Assembly: GCA_963921825.1 (NCBI GenBank)
Contig: OY997596.1
Coordinates: forward strand, 39,175,932-39,239,931
From: Erodium maritimum
Lineage: Eukaryota; Streptophyta; Magnoliopsida; Geraniales; Geraniaceae
Direction: 5' to 3'
Length of the DNA stretch: 64,000 nt
Below are positions 1-12,514 of the stretch, piece by piece (the stretch's first letter is position 1; every line of letters begins with the position of its first letter). Position numbers and translations under genes: made by a program. The notes beneath the pieces were generated by a model that did not search any database, had not been told where the DNA came from, and saw only the letters and a program-made list of their open reading frames with translations.

Positions 1-740
1 TCCAAAACTCCGAAAAACCACCCTTAAACCCAGAAATTTACCCCTTCCAACTCCCAAAACAGTCCAAAACCTTCAATACTCCTCTACCCATGGTAGGAAT
101 CAACACACAAACAAGCTTCCAAGGATTCATCAAATCAAACCCACTTCAAAATTTCCAACAACTATTGATTTCTCAACCAAAATCCAACAAGGTTCATCAT
201 CAACACCATCTCTCACCATCTCTACTCAAACCCAACATCATCTAGCACTTTTCACCCAAAACCCAAGAAAATAGATGAAGAGAAATGAGGATTAGAGAGT
301 TCCATTACCTCTAGAGTGATGAGATGAAGAGGATGCTAGTGATTTTGAGGGTGGATGGTTAGAGGAAGACCCCAAATGACTCCTTCTTCTTTGATTTTCC
401 TTCAAACCTCCATGGGAGCTCTCCTTCCTTTCTTCCCCTCTAAGTTTCGGCTACAACAAGAGCAAAATGACTTGATTTTGCTTCTCCAATCCAATATAAT
501 ACCTAGAAGAAGTAAAGACCTAAAGGCCCTTGAGCTAGATTCCTTTGTAGTAGCTTTTGGGAGGGTAAAAGGGACAATGACCATCCCTTTTTCTCTCCTT
601 CAACCAAAAGAGGACAAGTGTCCCTCTAGCTCATTTAATTTCCAAATTACTTTCCAACACTTTAAAAAAAAGAAGCTTTAGTCGATATAAAGTCTCGTTT
701 TGACCAAAATTGACTTTATCCAATATTATACTCAAACGAA
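1..740. other. No gene recognised; repeat-like leader DNA
   Basis: No coding region is supported here. The only open frames (355-681 on + and 402-584 on -) overlap each other on opposite strands and resemble no family I know. The composition (CA-rich, then CT-rich, with a short purine run near 665) looks like LTR or leader DNA of a retroelement read on the minus strand, but no ends or direct repeats can be defined. Confidence 0.3.
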
Positions 741-901
741 AGGGTTTTCTCCCCTGAAGCCAACTGTGATAATGGCTAATCCGTTTGGGTTCCGGAAAGG
801 TCCCGAGTGACTTCCGGAGTCACCGGTTCGACCGGAAGCGAGTCTTACAATCGATCTGATTGAAGAATGTCGCGTCGGTACTTGGTGGAATCGATGCCAC
901 A

Positions 902-1789
902 CTACGTCCAGTGAGGCGGTATTACCGGCCGACCCCCCACTGGACCACGAAGTCCCCATTTATCAAGGCGAGGGTGCTTTTTGCCCCTCGCTGGTTGTAT
1001 GGGTCGACCCATCCGAACCAACCCGACCCGATAGATGTTGGATGGTCCATCAACCGAACTCGACCCGACTCTGACCCGCTTGTTCTGGCCCGGCACGGGC
1101 CCCCAACTCCGGTTTGCACCTGCTCTTGGCCCAACACCCATGACCCTCCACACGGTCTCGTCGCTCGGAGCCTTCACAGGTCGGCCCACCGCATCCCTCC
1201 TCTGAGGCCACAGATTGAGACAAGCCAAACCCGTCTCAGTTACCAACAGCCCAGCCTCTCTCCTCGGCCCAAGATGTGGTCGGTCCAGACCCAACCCTGC
1301 AGCCCAAGCCCTGTCTCCTCCTGTAGCTTCGCGCGGAACCCTAATGAGTTCTGTGCCCTCGCGTCGCTTCCTTGTCGCGCCCGTCTTGTGATCGGATTGA
1401 ACCTCTCTGGTTAGAATCTGCCTCACGATCCCGCTCGGTGCCTCCAGTACACTTCCCTGAGATCGACGATCTCCTTTCCCTTTGGATTTCCCCTGAAGGT
1501 CGTGTTCCACCGTCCTGCTAGTGAAGACGATGAGTTCCGGCCTCCCATGTAGAGAATCATCACCGAACACCGGTGAAAGGTTGTCAGGCAACCGGATTAC
1601 CTCGCGAGACCGCGAGGTATGAGATGTCGTAGATGAGATGCCCACCGTCCGTACTCTCATTCTGTCGTCGCTCGAAGAATGAATGATGTCGGAGTTGATG
1701 TTCCTTGCCGCCTCCATTAAACACGTAAACTCTAACCCTTCTAAAGGAGAAGAGGGAGAGTCCGTGACAGAAACCATGGCCAAGGCCAT
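902..1789 (-). CDS. Anonymous 295-codon ORF in repeat-like DNA
   Basis: This is an uninterrupted minus-strand frame starting with ATG and encoding an arginine-, serine- and glycine-rich protein. I recognise no domain. It begins right beside the T-rich 3' end of the adjacent LINE and sits in GC-rich DNA unlike the AT-rich flanks. Another frame on the opposite strand (860-1414) is also open, so part of the openness may come from the high GC content. It might be an ORF1 or gag-like reading frame of a non-autonomous retroelement, but nothing in it proves that. No zinc knuckle is visible. Treat it as a hypothetical, transposon-associated frame rather than a host gene. Confidence 0.25.
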   Translation of the reverse strand: MALAMVSVTDSPSSPLEGLEFTCLMEAARNINSDIIHSSSDDRMRVRTVGISSTTSHTSRSREVIRLPDNLSPVFGDDSLHGRPELIVFTSRTVEHDLQGKSKGKGDRRSQGSVLEAPSGIVRQILTREVQSDHKTGATRKRREGTELIRVPREATGGDRAWAAGLGLDRPHLGPRREAGLLVTETGLACLNLWPQRRDAVGRPVKAPSDETVWRVMGVGPRAGANRSWGPVPGQNKRVRVGSSSVDGPSNIYRVGLVRMGRPIQPARGKKHPRLDKWGLRGPVGGRPVIPPHWT

Positions 1790-1877
1790 GATTGATATCA
1801 GCGTCGTTTTTCAATGAATGACTACTACTTCTTCTTTTCCACCACCCTTTAAAATTCGAGGGAAATATCACATCTTT

Positions 1878-4800
1878 CTTTTATTTTTCTTTTTTTGGAC
1901 TAAAAATTACATGGTTTATTAGATTTCAGATTGGACGATGCATTCTAGTACATCAGGCATAGGGTCTGACCACTGAAGAACAGACACTGAACGAGCTTCT
2001 CGGGCTAACTAATGGGAAGCTATGTTCGTAGTTCTTTTTACAAATTGAAGGGTAACCCCTTCGTGTTGAGAAAGCAGAAGACGAATGTCGCGTATAATAG
2101 TTACGAAAGGGGAGGTCGAGGGTTCCCCTTTCACGATCATGTGGAGGAGAACTTGAGCATCTGATCGAATTATGAGAGGCCTCACCCCCATCCCATGTAC
2201 ATTCTGAAGAGCTGTCGTTAAGGCACAAACTTCGACCATGATCAGGGACCAACTACCGGGGAGTAGCATCTTAGCTGCCAGCCGAACCGTCCCATGCGCA
2301 TCCCTAGCTATCAGACCCCACGCTGATTGGTTCGTATCTTAGAACACTGCACCATCGACAATGATAGTCTTCGTACTTGAAGGCGGTCGGGTCCACTTAG
2401 CTGGCCAAGCCGGGGGTCGCGGCCTGATCGGCGTGGCAGCAACCTTTGCCTCTCGTCATATCGTGAGATGGGTCGTAGCGGTAGACAGCACCTGGAGTGC
2501 AGCCGGAGGTGTCCCTCTCCATTTAAGCTCATTTATGACCTTCCATATCTCCCATAAGATAGATAAAACGTCGACCACCTTATATCCCGCTCGTGCGGCT
2601 ACGATCCCCTCCCACCATTGCACAAAGCCACCACCAAGAGCTGGAGGGGGCAGAGTCCCAAACTGTGTCCAACACGTCTTCGCAAATCCACAGTCCAAAA
2701 ACAAGTGGTCGACTGTTTCGGGGGCTCTACCACAGATATCACATGTGGTCTCGACTGGGACATAGCGGTTGTTCCGGTTCGTCACGACCTGAAGTGTATT
2801 AGTCAGGCATCGCCATAAGAAGATATGAAAGCGGGGTGGCACAGGGATGTTCCAAAGTGCTGACCAGGCAACCAAAGTCGTGTTCTAACGCGCCTCATGT
2901 CTTACCCCTTCCAGTACGGAGTAGCCGACTTTGGTGGTGTAATGACCCGTTTGCTCAGACGCCCAGTACCAAGTGTCCTTGGGTCAAAGATCAAAGAGCG
3001 GGACCTATAGTATCTGATCCCCCTCATCTGCATCAAACAACTAGCTGATGAGAGGAGCGTCACAACATAGCGTCCCTAGAGTCATCAAGCCTGCAACCAG
3101 CGCCCCATCCAAAGTGGGTTGGGTCAAAATGATCTTGGGGTTAGGGCTTAACAGCCACGGGGTACCCTTGATCAAGGTATCTCTGCCGTCCCCTATGGAC
3201 ACCCATAGACCCTTCCTGAGCAAATCCTAAGTCGAGAGATTTCTAGCTCATGTGAAGCTAGGATTTGCTTCAATTGTAGCCTCTAGAAATCTGGTTTTCG
3301 GGAAGTAGAGAGCTTTCAGTACTCTAGTCATCGAGGATTGAGGCCTATGAATTAGAATCCACGCTTTCTTCCCTAGTAAGGCCGTATTTACATCTCGTAG
3401 GTGCCGAAACGCCATACCCCGCCACCTTGGGCATACACATTTTGTCCCAATCCTGACAGATAATAGAGAGATTTGATTTACCTCCCCACCAAAAACGGGC
3501 CAGAGCGACATAGATCCAGGATATAATTTCCAAGGGCACCTTGAACACAGACATGACATAGACGGGAAGGGAAGTAAGCACTGACGGATCATGACCTCCC
3601 GACTTGCCGGAGAAAGAAGCTTCTCATCCCACGAGTGTATTCGTTTAATTATCTGATCCCCCAAATAAGCCATTGCCGCATTTCTGTTCTGCCCTTCCAT
3701 ATTCGAGACTCCGAGGTACATTGATGTTGCTGAAGTTTCTACAATGGCTAGAATCCGACAACGGTCTTGTTTGACCGCCATCGGGGGTGTTACGGCTGAA
3801 CAAAATAGAGGATTTCTAGATATTAAGAGCCTGACCGGACAACTGACCAAAGAGACCCAGAATATCCTATACTTTCCCTGCATCCTTCGGTATCGCTCGG
3901 CAGAAGATATAACAATCATCTGCAAAGAACATGTGAGAGATTTCCGGTGCTCCTCTCGCGACCCGAATACCTTGGAGAAGCTTTTCTTCTTGGCCCCAAT
4001 GCAATAGGAAGGACAAGCCTTTCTATTCAAAGCAGGAACAGATACAGGGATAGGGGATCCCCTTGGCGCAATCCCCGGGATGGGGTGAATTCTGGCGTTT
4101 CCCGACCCCCAGAAGATACCGTATACAATATACTTCACTGATTTCATACAACAACACACTAACCCGATCCATTCCGTAGAAAATCCAAGCCGAGTCATCA
4201 TGCTGAACAAGTAATCTCATTCCACTCTATCATATGCCTTACTCATACCCAATTTAAGTGCCATGAAACCCAACTCACCCTACCGCTTCTTACGGAGGAA
4301 GTGAATAACCTCAAAAGCCACAAGGATGTTATCCTGAATGCAACGTCCTAGGATAAAGGCCCCTTGCGTCTCCGAGATGACCGTGTGAAGGAGGGGACGC
4401 AATCGATTTGCCAGTACCTTAGAAAGAATTCTAAAAATCACGTTACATAGGGCTATCGGTTGGAGATCAGTCACAACATCGGGGTCTGGTTTCTTAGGAA
4501 TTAAGACAATAGAGGTGTCATTCAAGGTCTGATCGAAATCCCTTGATGCCAACACCTCTTGAATAAAACAGATGACCTCCTCTGATACCACCAACTAGTA
4601 ATACTGATAGAATCTCAGGTTCAGCCCATCCGGTCTTAAGGATTTATCTGGACCCATTTGGAAAACTGCCAATCTAACTTCTGTATCCGAACTTGGAGCA
4701 AGAAGAGACTGGTTGTCTGTCACTGTAATGCACTCCGAGAGATGGATGGGGAAGTTCCTGAGGTCCGGCTGACTGGACAAAAATAATTGCACAAAGTAGT

Positions 4801-5297
4801 CCACTATCAATTCCTTCATGCATGTATCCCATGTAACTAGGTCCCCCCGTCGCATTCTTGAGAGAGAGCACATCGTTTATCCGCCTGCGATAAGAGCAAG
4901 CAGCCTGAAAGAACTTTGTATTGCGATCTCCTTCGCCTAGCCAATGCTGCTTTGCCCTTTGGCGACAAAACGCCTCATGTTCCCCTAGGGCCTTTTCATA
5001 TTGGATTTGGATAGCCTCGCGTCTATGGACCCCCTCTCTATCGATTCGCCCATTCAGTTCAGCAATCCGCCGCTGACACCATTTAATATGGTTAATGTTC
5101 TTGCGGAAGTGATGACGACCCCACTCATTTAATGTCCCACCTATTATTCGAATTACCTCGGCAACTGGCTTCGTCGGATGTTTATCCCAGTGTACCTGAA
5201 TCAACCGCCGATAGTCTGGGTCCCTTATCCATTGAGACTGAAATCGAAATTTCGGAGGTCCTATGTGGGGGATTTTCCGAGCGAAGGACACTTCTTC
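1878..5297 (-). mobile_element. L1-type LINE, 5'-truncated and decayed
   Basis: Read on the minus strand, this is the second half of a plant LINE ORF2 broken by stops and frameshifts. In order it has the linker between endonuclease and reverse transcriptase (5291-4674, with the plant-LINE string WLGEGDRNTKFF), reverse transcriptase blocks (4594-4280, containing SIVLIPKK and QGAFILGR; then 4210-3248), the region with the motif VSIGDGRDT (about 3220-3041), the zinc-binding zf-RVT segment (2875-2456, cysteine/histidine set CDICGR...VDHLFLDC), and an RNase H-like end (2269-2009). A T-rich tract at 1874-1896 would be the poly(A) tail on the minus strand. The endonuclease domain is missing, so the copy is 5'-truncated near 5297, where the next LINE begins. 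It is not functional. No target-site duplication was found. Confidence 0.8.
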
Positions 5298-7320
5298 TTT
5301 TTTAACGTGAGGATGTGAGTGTATTATTTAAAAGTTCTCAAAATATATAATAGATTAATAGTGTATCCGGTACTATAAATTCGGATCACAATAAATAAGC
5401 ATATAACAGGCCTTTTTGAAAAGTTAGTGGCGATATCGTTCGCTGTCCTTACCACATACTCGAGAGAGAATAAAATGGAACAACATTCCTCTAAAATGCA
5501 CCCCACAAATGAGAAAAGGGGAAATCCTCCCAAATATTAATCCCATAATATATTGGGCGTCGCTCCGTATGTATGATCACACAGGTATACTTAGTGTGTT
5601 GTATTCAATGCAAAGTCTTCAGGATTGTAGTAGCCTCTGCGAATTCTACTCCATGGACAACCGGAAGGGTGTCGTTCCTGCCCTTCACAATCTTCCCTTG
5701 GTCATCTGTGCATAACATACTCCAGACCATTTGGGACGTGTTATAGAACACCACCCCATCCACATTAACCGGCAGTCACCCAAGTGGTGGAGGGGACCTT
5801 CGAACCTCCTTTTCTCGTGGCTGAGTTGGGGGGGGGGGGAATACGATCAAGGTTAGCCAAACGCCAACTATGTAGATGGCTTCAAACAATAGCATCCAGG
5901 GAGACGCCTTTTGGGGAGTTTGTTCCCAAACTATCCCGTTCTGTGCCTTCCAAATTTTCCAAACTGTCCGGGCCATTCAAACCTTCAGTGGCATATTCAG
6001 GTGAGCCATAGCACGAGACCACCAATCCATGAAAGTATGCTTAGGGAGAAGAAGAATTACCAGCTGAGTGTGTTCTCATACCTCTCGGGTAAAGGGGCAA
6101 TGAAGGATAAGATGGGAGGTGGACTCATGTCCCCTATGACACATGGGGCACTATTCTGGAATCGGAACCATTTTTGTCCGGAGATTGACTGTCACCCATA
6201 ATGTACTATAGAGAACCCTCCATAGGAATACCTTGATCAGGGACTGGATATCGAGATCCCATATGATCTTCCAAACCGTAGCTCCCCCCGTGACCGTCCA
6301 CTGACCGCTCATACAAGCTAGCTCTCTATACCTCTCCCTGCACGTATACGTACCTCGTATATTATGGGTCCAATACCATTCATCGGTCCGGCCACTCGTT
6401 GGGGGAGGAACCTTCAGAGCTTCCCAGATCAGATCTGGTGGGAGAAACTCATGTAGCATGGTCGTGTTCCTTTCTCTACCCCCTCTACTATCAGTTCCTT
6501 GACTACAAGTCCGGGAGCCTCAATCGTATTCACAAATATACTCGAGATATCACATAATAACCATGGAACCCCTTCCATTAGAGTGTTACTACAATCCTCA
6601 ATCGTCCTCTATAGGCCTTGTCAGAGAAGAGTCTAAGTCGCTCGAACCCCGACCAAATATAACTCGGATTTTTCCCCTCCCATGCATTCAGAAAACCATC
6701 CGTTGGAAAATACTTTATTTTAAAAACTCAGGCCACTAAGCTATTCGGATCAAACAAAAACTACTTCCTCATCTTGGCTAGAAACGCTAGATTCATATCA
6801 TACATATCCCTAAAGCCCAACCCTCCCTCGTCATTTGAGCAACACAACTTCGCCCAATCTTACAAGATGATCGACTATGGATTTTGGCCACCACCCCTTT
6901 TGGGTGTAAAAAAAAACTCATATCGTAAATAGGCAGTGCTTCCAAGACCGATCAAACAATTATCTCCTTACCCCCGCCGAAAGCACCTGACCATCCATGC
7001 CCCAATCTTGGCTAACAAACGGTCACAAATAAACTAGAGGCTCTGGCCACGGTTCCTACCTAGCATGTTGGGGACCCCATGATACATCGATCCTTGCGAA
7101 ATCTCTTGAATTCCAAGGGTAGAACAACAAACTAAGGGGTAGCGGGGATAGTATTTGTAGTGAAAAAAATAGAGGATTTCGCCTTATTTATTACCTGGCC
7201 TGATATAGCGCCAAAGGTAGTGAGAATCTGTTGCAGCAGTTAGTCTTAGTGCCCGTAGTTCAATCCTAAATGTCCAAATGTATATATCATCGTTAGCAAT
7301 AAAATTAAAGCGGCTTTATA
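5298..7320 (-). mobile_element. Second L1-type LINE fragment, decayed
   Basis: This is a separate LINE 3' half in the same orientation, abutting the first LINE. Its short T run (5298-5303) is read as the poly(A) end. Going down the minus strand, degraded reverse transcriptase C-terminal sequence lies at about 7315-6700 (including a string resembling GGLGFRDMYDMNLAFLAK), the zf-RVT region at 6459-6151 (WTHNIRGTYTCRERYREL, then FLWRVL), an IWKAQN motif near 5960, and an RNase H-like end at 5533-5324 (VVRTANDIAT). The zf-RVT and RNase H regions duplicate those of the neighbouring LINE, which shows there are two elements. Many stops are present and it is inactive. Confidence 0.72.
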
Positions 7321-7329
7321 TTACTTATG

Positions 7330-8912
7330 TGTTGGAGTAATATATCGATGTGTGCTCTGATCTATGCCCACCATGCGAATAGAACCATATCGAGATAGAT
7401 CACACTCGATGGGTCCCTAGTCAACAAAGCTTCACTAGAAGCGACTAGTATGAAAGATGGCTCTTTATGGCTTACGTTATGTTAGTCATTGGAATGGGAT
7501 TCCGGAGTCTGATCATAGATATCATGTGGGACATGATATTGGACGACCCGACATGAATATGTGCCATAGATCAAGTCATGAGCATATTCATTGTCGTAGC
7601 TTGTCATGTATCCTTAGACCAAGGAGTCTTTGTGATCGCTATGTAGTCAACAACTGAGTTTGACCTGAGCCTAACGTTTTCCGTAACAGGGCTTCCATAA
7701 CGGCCAGGATTGGCTTGGGGACGGGCTACATGAGTGACACGAAAGACGGCTAAGGGATTTATCCCTCATACTGAGGTATGAGAAAGATATTGGTTCTCGG
7801 CCGCTTGATCGAGAGTGACTGAAAGAATAACATGGCCATACACATGATACTGGGTATCATATATTCAGTCATCTCACATATCAAGGAACAGTGATTGAGA
7901 ATAATAAGGATGACGGCTCTATGCCTTATCTCAATCAGGATATCGGAGATAAAAGGATAATGGCAGGGACGACGGAAAGGTTAGAATCGACAGGGGCGAT
8001 TCGTTATGCAGTGTCAGAAAATACTAAAGTCTCGTTAGTTGCCACTTAAATAGGATCAAGTAAAATGGGATTTTACGTTGATTTATTGACATGCATAAAC
8101 ATAAGGGTCACACCGGAGGATGAAACTCATTGACACATTTATGGAGAATGGCCAAAAGGGAGTTGTCTCGGGACATGACCAAAACTGGGTTTTGGGTCAT
8201 GTGCCCATAAGTGAATAGGACTTTACGGATCGAGACAAGGCTTGGAGTCTTGGGATTGATCGTGTCGGATAATGTTGGACATTTCCGGTATGGAAGGCTT
8301 GGAGGCGATGAGCGAATCACGGGACCTCGTTGGAAATGGCCACGGGCCATGTTCCAAGAGGCCCATGCAACCAAGGCCCATGGAACTAATTAATCAAGTC
8401 TTGATTAATTAGTACTAAGTAAGCAAGACAAGGATTAAGGTGTTGGTGATTCACCACCTAACCCAATCTTGTCTTGCCATACTTTGTCCTATTTACACCT
8501 TACTTGTCACCATGCTTGTCCCATGCCTTTAGTTGGACAAGTATGGGGTTTGTTATGTTTAAGTCATCTTTTTTCAACATAACAAACACAAGACACAAAT
8601 GGGAATCAACTTTTTTCTCACCATCCTCCTACCATTTCGGGTTTGGCTAGTTTCCACCTCCATTTTTGTGTTCTTGAGTCCTCAAAGAGAAGAATTACGT
8701 GGCTTTAATTCCCATGTGGATATGTAGGCGTCTTGGAGACTCAAGCCAATCATTCGTTAACCGGTGTTCTTGTTTTGGTAAGAAATAGTGCTGAATTTTT
8801 CTCTTGTGAATCCATTCTTTGTTAGTTGTTTCATGGTTTTAATCGTCTCTTGGTTTTCCTTGATTTTCTGATGCAAGTTGGTTCATCTACAACCCTACCT
8901 CGAGACCCAACA
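7330..8912 (+). repeat. Possible long LTR or solo LTR
   Basis: No gene is visible over about 1.6 kb. The block starts TGTTGG and ends CCAACA, the short inverted termini typical of LTRs, and a copia gag region starts immediately beyond it. I could not find a matching second LTR or a clean 5-base target duplication (TTATG on the left does not match ACAGC on the right), so the boundaries are tentative. The small open frames at 7457-7657 and 8108-8374 are not convincing. Confidence 0.3.
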
Positions 8913-8916
8913 ACAG

Positions 8917-11151
8917 CTACTTAGCCTCATGTCGCTCTGCTCGATAGAATATATAACAGTTGTACGCGAAGAAGATGTGGGAGATCACTAAGGCCAGTCG
9001 CGCCACCAAACATCCTTGTAATTTCCCATCCCTCTCCGCCATGCCCAACATCCAATACAATCCTTTCATACAGAAAACCTCGTTGTGAGCCTTGTTCTTG
9101 AAATTCGACCGATGTTGATTATGATGACCGCAACCATGTCCATAACCTTGTCCACGACCACGTCCGCAAAAATGTTGCTGATTAGGCTCAAATTCATTAC
9201 TAGTTACAACATTCGCTTCAGAGAATGGTGTTGGCCCAGTTGGGCAAGAGTTGTGATTTTTCATCAAGAGATCATTATTTTGTTCAACAATAAGTAGACA
9301 TGAAATTAGCTTGGAATATTTTGTAAAACCTTGTTCACGATATATTGCTACTGTAGGAGCATATTCGAGGCATGAAATATGGAAAAAAGGCTTTTCCAAC
9401 ATATCTTTATCGGTGATGTTTTCTCCAGACAATTTCATTAAGAAGTTTTTTTTAGATCAACTCAGAATTTTATTAGAAGGAGAGACTTTCCAAGAAGGAA
9501 AACATCTCAAGGTCAAAAGACCTTAAACAACGATTACAGGGGAGCTCTCGACAATGGAGCTTAAAGACAAAAGCCTTTAAAACCAAGAAGAGTAGTCCCC
9601 AAAAAACAGAAAACACCAAAACAAACAAGATAAGTAGGAATGCAGCCCACAAGTAAACAACCAAAGAACAAAACTAGATACTACACCTCGTACTACTTCA
9701 GACTTGAAAGCTATACATGCGAGCCACAACACTTGAACTTGTTTTATCTACGACGGTGAAATAGAACAAATGATCCCAATTTCTGAAACAGAACCATCAG
9801 AATCTCTTCCGATTGAAGAGACAATACGCACAATTGATACCCACTTCTTTATGTCCATATGTGCTGCTCTAAGGCTTGTAACATTGAGCCATATGATGAC
9901 GAGTCACAAACTCAACATATCCTTTACATTGACAACACAATATTTCCATCAGTTCATAACATATGTACATCCAGTACCAGAGAACGATACCAGGACATCA
10001 CCAGTGAACCCCGCAACAACGAGAAACCCACTAGTCACACCATCCCCAACCTTCACATTCACTTCACAGATCCAAAAACCAATTGTCTGACCACGGATGC
10101 GCTGGATATGAAATTGAAAATTAAGCCCAGCATAACAGATGGCTCTGGCTCCAACCTGACGGCTCAGTTGGCGACAAGCAAACTTGACCAGCGACCAGCC
10201 ACCATATCAACCACCCACCAAGGAAAAGCACCCTGCAAACCACGACAATAGACACCCACACCGCTTGCATGCAACCTCTGGAGACCCCAGATACAACCTT
10301 GGCGAGACACAATGCCAGAGCAAACGACATCTCCACCACAATTGAGAAGCCACTGGCCAGCATATAGGCACCGAGACCAAACACATGGTGAACGGAATCT
10401 CAGTTGATCGTCGATGAGTTCGTCGGACCGCACAGCCACACCGAGAGCCCACACTTGGCCAGTGAACACCTGTAACAAAAGCCAATCGAAAACAAAACGA
10501 TGAGCCTTTGAACACAGGAGCTCGGACCAACGGCAACCCACAACTCCGACGACCAAAGACCACCAACAAACACTGCACGTCTTCACTACCACAAACGTTG
10601 GGAGCTGAAATGGATACAACACGCCACAACCCCACCAACGCCAAAACGCAAACATACAAGTGATAGAGGGGACGGGAAGAAAGGCCATCGACGACTTCTT
10701 TGGTCAAGACCAAGGGAGCCGCCGGCGGTGACGACTGGAAGAAAAGCTCTCTAGGGTTTTTCTCTGTACAATTTCAATGAGAAATAATTCTAAACATTTC
10801 GGAATTATAATCGCATACGTTTTTAAATTCTTGCAAACGTAAGTGTAGCCAATCAAAACGAGATTTAGGAAGTATCATTGTTTTTTGGTGGTCGTACATT
10901 TCCTTTAAATCTTTCCAAAGGATTGCGGGATCCTTAACCGTCAAATATTCAGTTTTCAATCCCTCATGGATATGATGACGGAGGAATATCATGGCCTTTA
11001 CTTTATTTTGTTCAGACGATGTATTTTGTTCTTTTATGGTATCTCCAAGATTCATGGCATTGAGGTGGATTTCGGCATCAAGAATCCCAGCCAAATATTT
11101 TTTGTCGGAAATGTCTAAGGTATTGAACTCTACCTTTGTAAGGTTTGACAT
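8917..11151 (-). pseudogene. Ty1/copia gag remnant split by an insertion
   Basis: Two pieces of one copia-type gag lie on the minus strand. The N-terminal piece (11151-10784) starts MSNLTKVEFNTLD and has the UBN2-type gag region (AMIFLRHHIHEGLKTEYL, DPAILWKDLKEMYD). The C-terminal piece (9444 downward) continues with KLSGENITDKDMLEK and REQGFTKYSKLISCLL and then a glycine/arginine-rich stretch (GRGRGQGYGHG). The two are separated by a 1.3 kb retroposon (9445-10767) that carries a duplicated piece of the gag itself at both ends. The reading frame is also shifted at the junction. The sequence after about 9080 no longer looks like copia. The pol genes are absent, so this is a dead fragment. Confidence 0.75.
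9445..10767 (-). mobile_element. Poly(A) retroposon nested in copia gag
   Basis: About 1.3 kb of foreign sequence interrupts the copia gag. On the minus strand it starts with a CT-rich leader containing an AAACCCTAG-type motif (about 10750) and ends in a poly(A) tract (T run 9446-9453 on +). It is flanked by 16-base near-identical target duplications at 9429-9444 and 10768-10783 (14 of 16 match). This is the signature of target-primed reverse transcription by LINE machinery. The long minus-strand open frames inside (10164-10713) overlap in two frames and match no domain I recognise, so the element is best read as non-autonomous. A similar element occurs at 53058-54422. Confidence 0.7.
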
Positions 11152-12514
11152 TGTAGAACTATAAAATGAATATAAACTGTATTAATTTCACACTATAAAT
11201 GTGTGAATAAATGGTATATCAAATTCATTTCTATACATGATTAATGTTGTTTGCATATTGGAACTTCAGGTCCAAATGCTTCATTTTCAACAAACCTCAA
11301 ATTTCAATATCAACAATAAAACACAAGTATATAGTAAACATCAAATTTCTGATGTGAAAGATCCAACGTTTCATTATCGATCACAGAGCATATTTATCGG
11401 AAGTTGTAAATGAATTTGTATTATCGAAAATGCTACTTTAGGAGCATACTAGATGTAGTGGTGGGCAAAAAAACCGAAACCGCTAAAACCAACCACCACC
11501 AACCAAAAACCGCACCGGAGAACCCGAAACCAGGATCACCGGCAGCATTTCCAGTGGAGAGACAACCAAACCGAAAGGTTAACGATTGGTTGTCGGTTCT
11601 TGAAACGTCAAACCATCGGTCAACCAACCAAATCGATATTGTTCATCATATACATATGGATTCATAATAGCCACTAATCTGATATAGATTAATGGCCTAT
11701 GAGCACTCTTCTATGTCACACGGATTGGCAACATAGAATATGATGACTTATATGTACTTTTCTTTTGTTTTGGGGAATGTAGTAATATGTTTTGGCTTAA
11801 AATAGAAATCTTTGTATGGTTATTGGTATCCAAATTTGTACTTAGATGTAGTAAAGTGGTTGGTTGGTTAAAACCATTAACCAACCAATCAGTGAACTGG
11901 TTGGTTTCACTGTGAAGAATTGGTTTTTGGGTTGGGGATGGTTCCAAGATATGTCAAACTGGTAATATCGGGTTGGGTTCGTGAAAGAGTCCATTGGGTG
12001 GTTAACCACCCAATACCCACACCTAACTAGATGGAAGAAATATAAAGAAAAATATTTTTCATCGATTATAAAATAGTATGATGATGTTTGAAAATAGTTT
12101 CTTTGATTTATCCTACAAGGATCATCAATTTAGAACTCCAGATATTTATGTGAGCTTTAGGTCCCAATTTTCATTAATTTCACACATCTTGAACGACAGG
12201 TTCAAGAAACTCGTTTATTGACAATTATAGAACTTCATGTTCAAAATATCATGACTTGTGTAAACTCCACGCTACGCGTATCAAATATGCATAAACACGA
12301 AGTAAACATAAATAAACTTGCAGAAATAAATTATGTTTAAGTACTTACAAAAACTGAGCGGTCGTGCTGGTAACATGTCGTAAATGGAAAAACAATATTA
12401 AAGAGCACAAGAGAACATGAAGAGAATAAAATTGATAATTATATTGAGATATCTTCATATTTTACAATAGCCTCTATTTATAAGCTCATAACATGTACAT
12501 GAGAATGCATAACC
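11152..12514 (-). repeat. Probable copia leader and 5' LTR region
   Basis: This lies directly upstream of the copia gag on the minus strand. It has no coding frame. At about 12471-12482 the minus strand reads TATAAATAG, a good TATA box, followed by a CT-rich stretch, as in the U3/R part of a copia LTR. A hAT-like MITE (11456-12025) is inserted in it and a LINE fragment cuts it off at 12515, so the LTR ends cannot be defined. The LTR assignment is inference from position and the TATA box. Confidence 0.4.
11456..12025. mobile_element. hAT-like non-autonomous element, 570 bp
   Basis: The ends TAGTGGTGGGCA and (reverse complement) TAGGTGTGGGTA form imperfect terminal inverted repeats. Perfect 8-base target duplications ACTAGATG occur at 11448-11455 and 12026-12033. 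The 8-base duplication and TAG-type ends fit hAT. The interior is rich in GGTTGGTT and its complement near both ends and encodes nothing. Confidence 0.75.

Noticed and set aside
860..1414. 184-aa plus-strand frame
   Set aside because: It overlaps the longer minus-strand frame in GC-rich DNA and has no domain; likely a shadow.
10164..10713. Two long overlapping minus-strand ORFs as host genes
   Set aside because: They lie wholly inside a retroposon with its own target duplication and show no domain.
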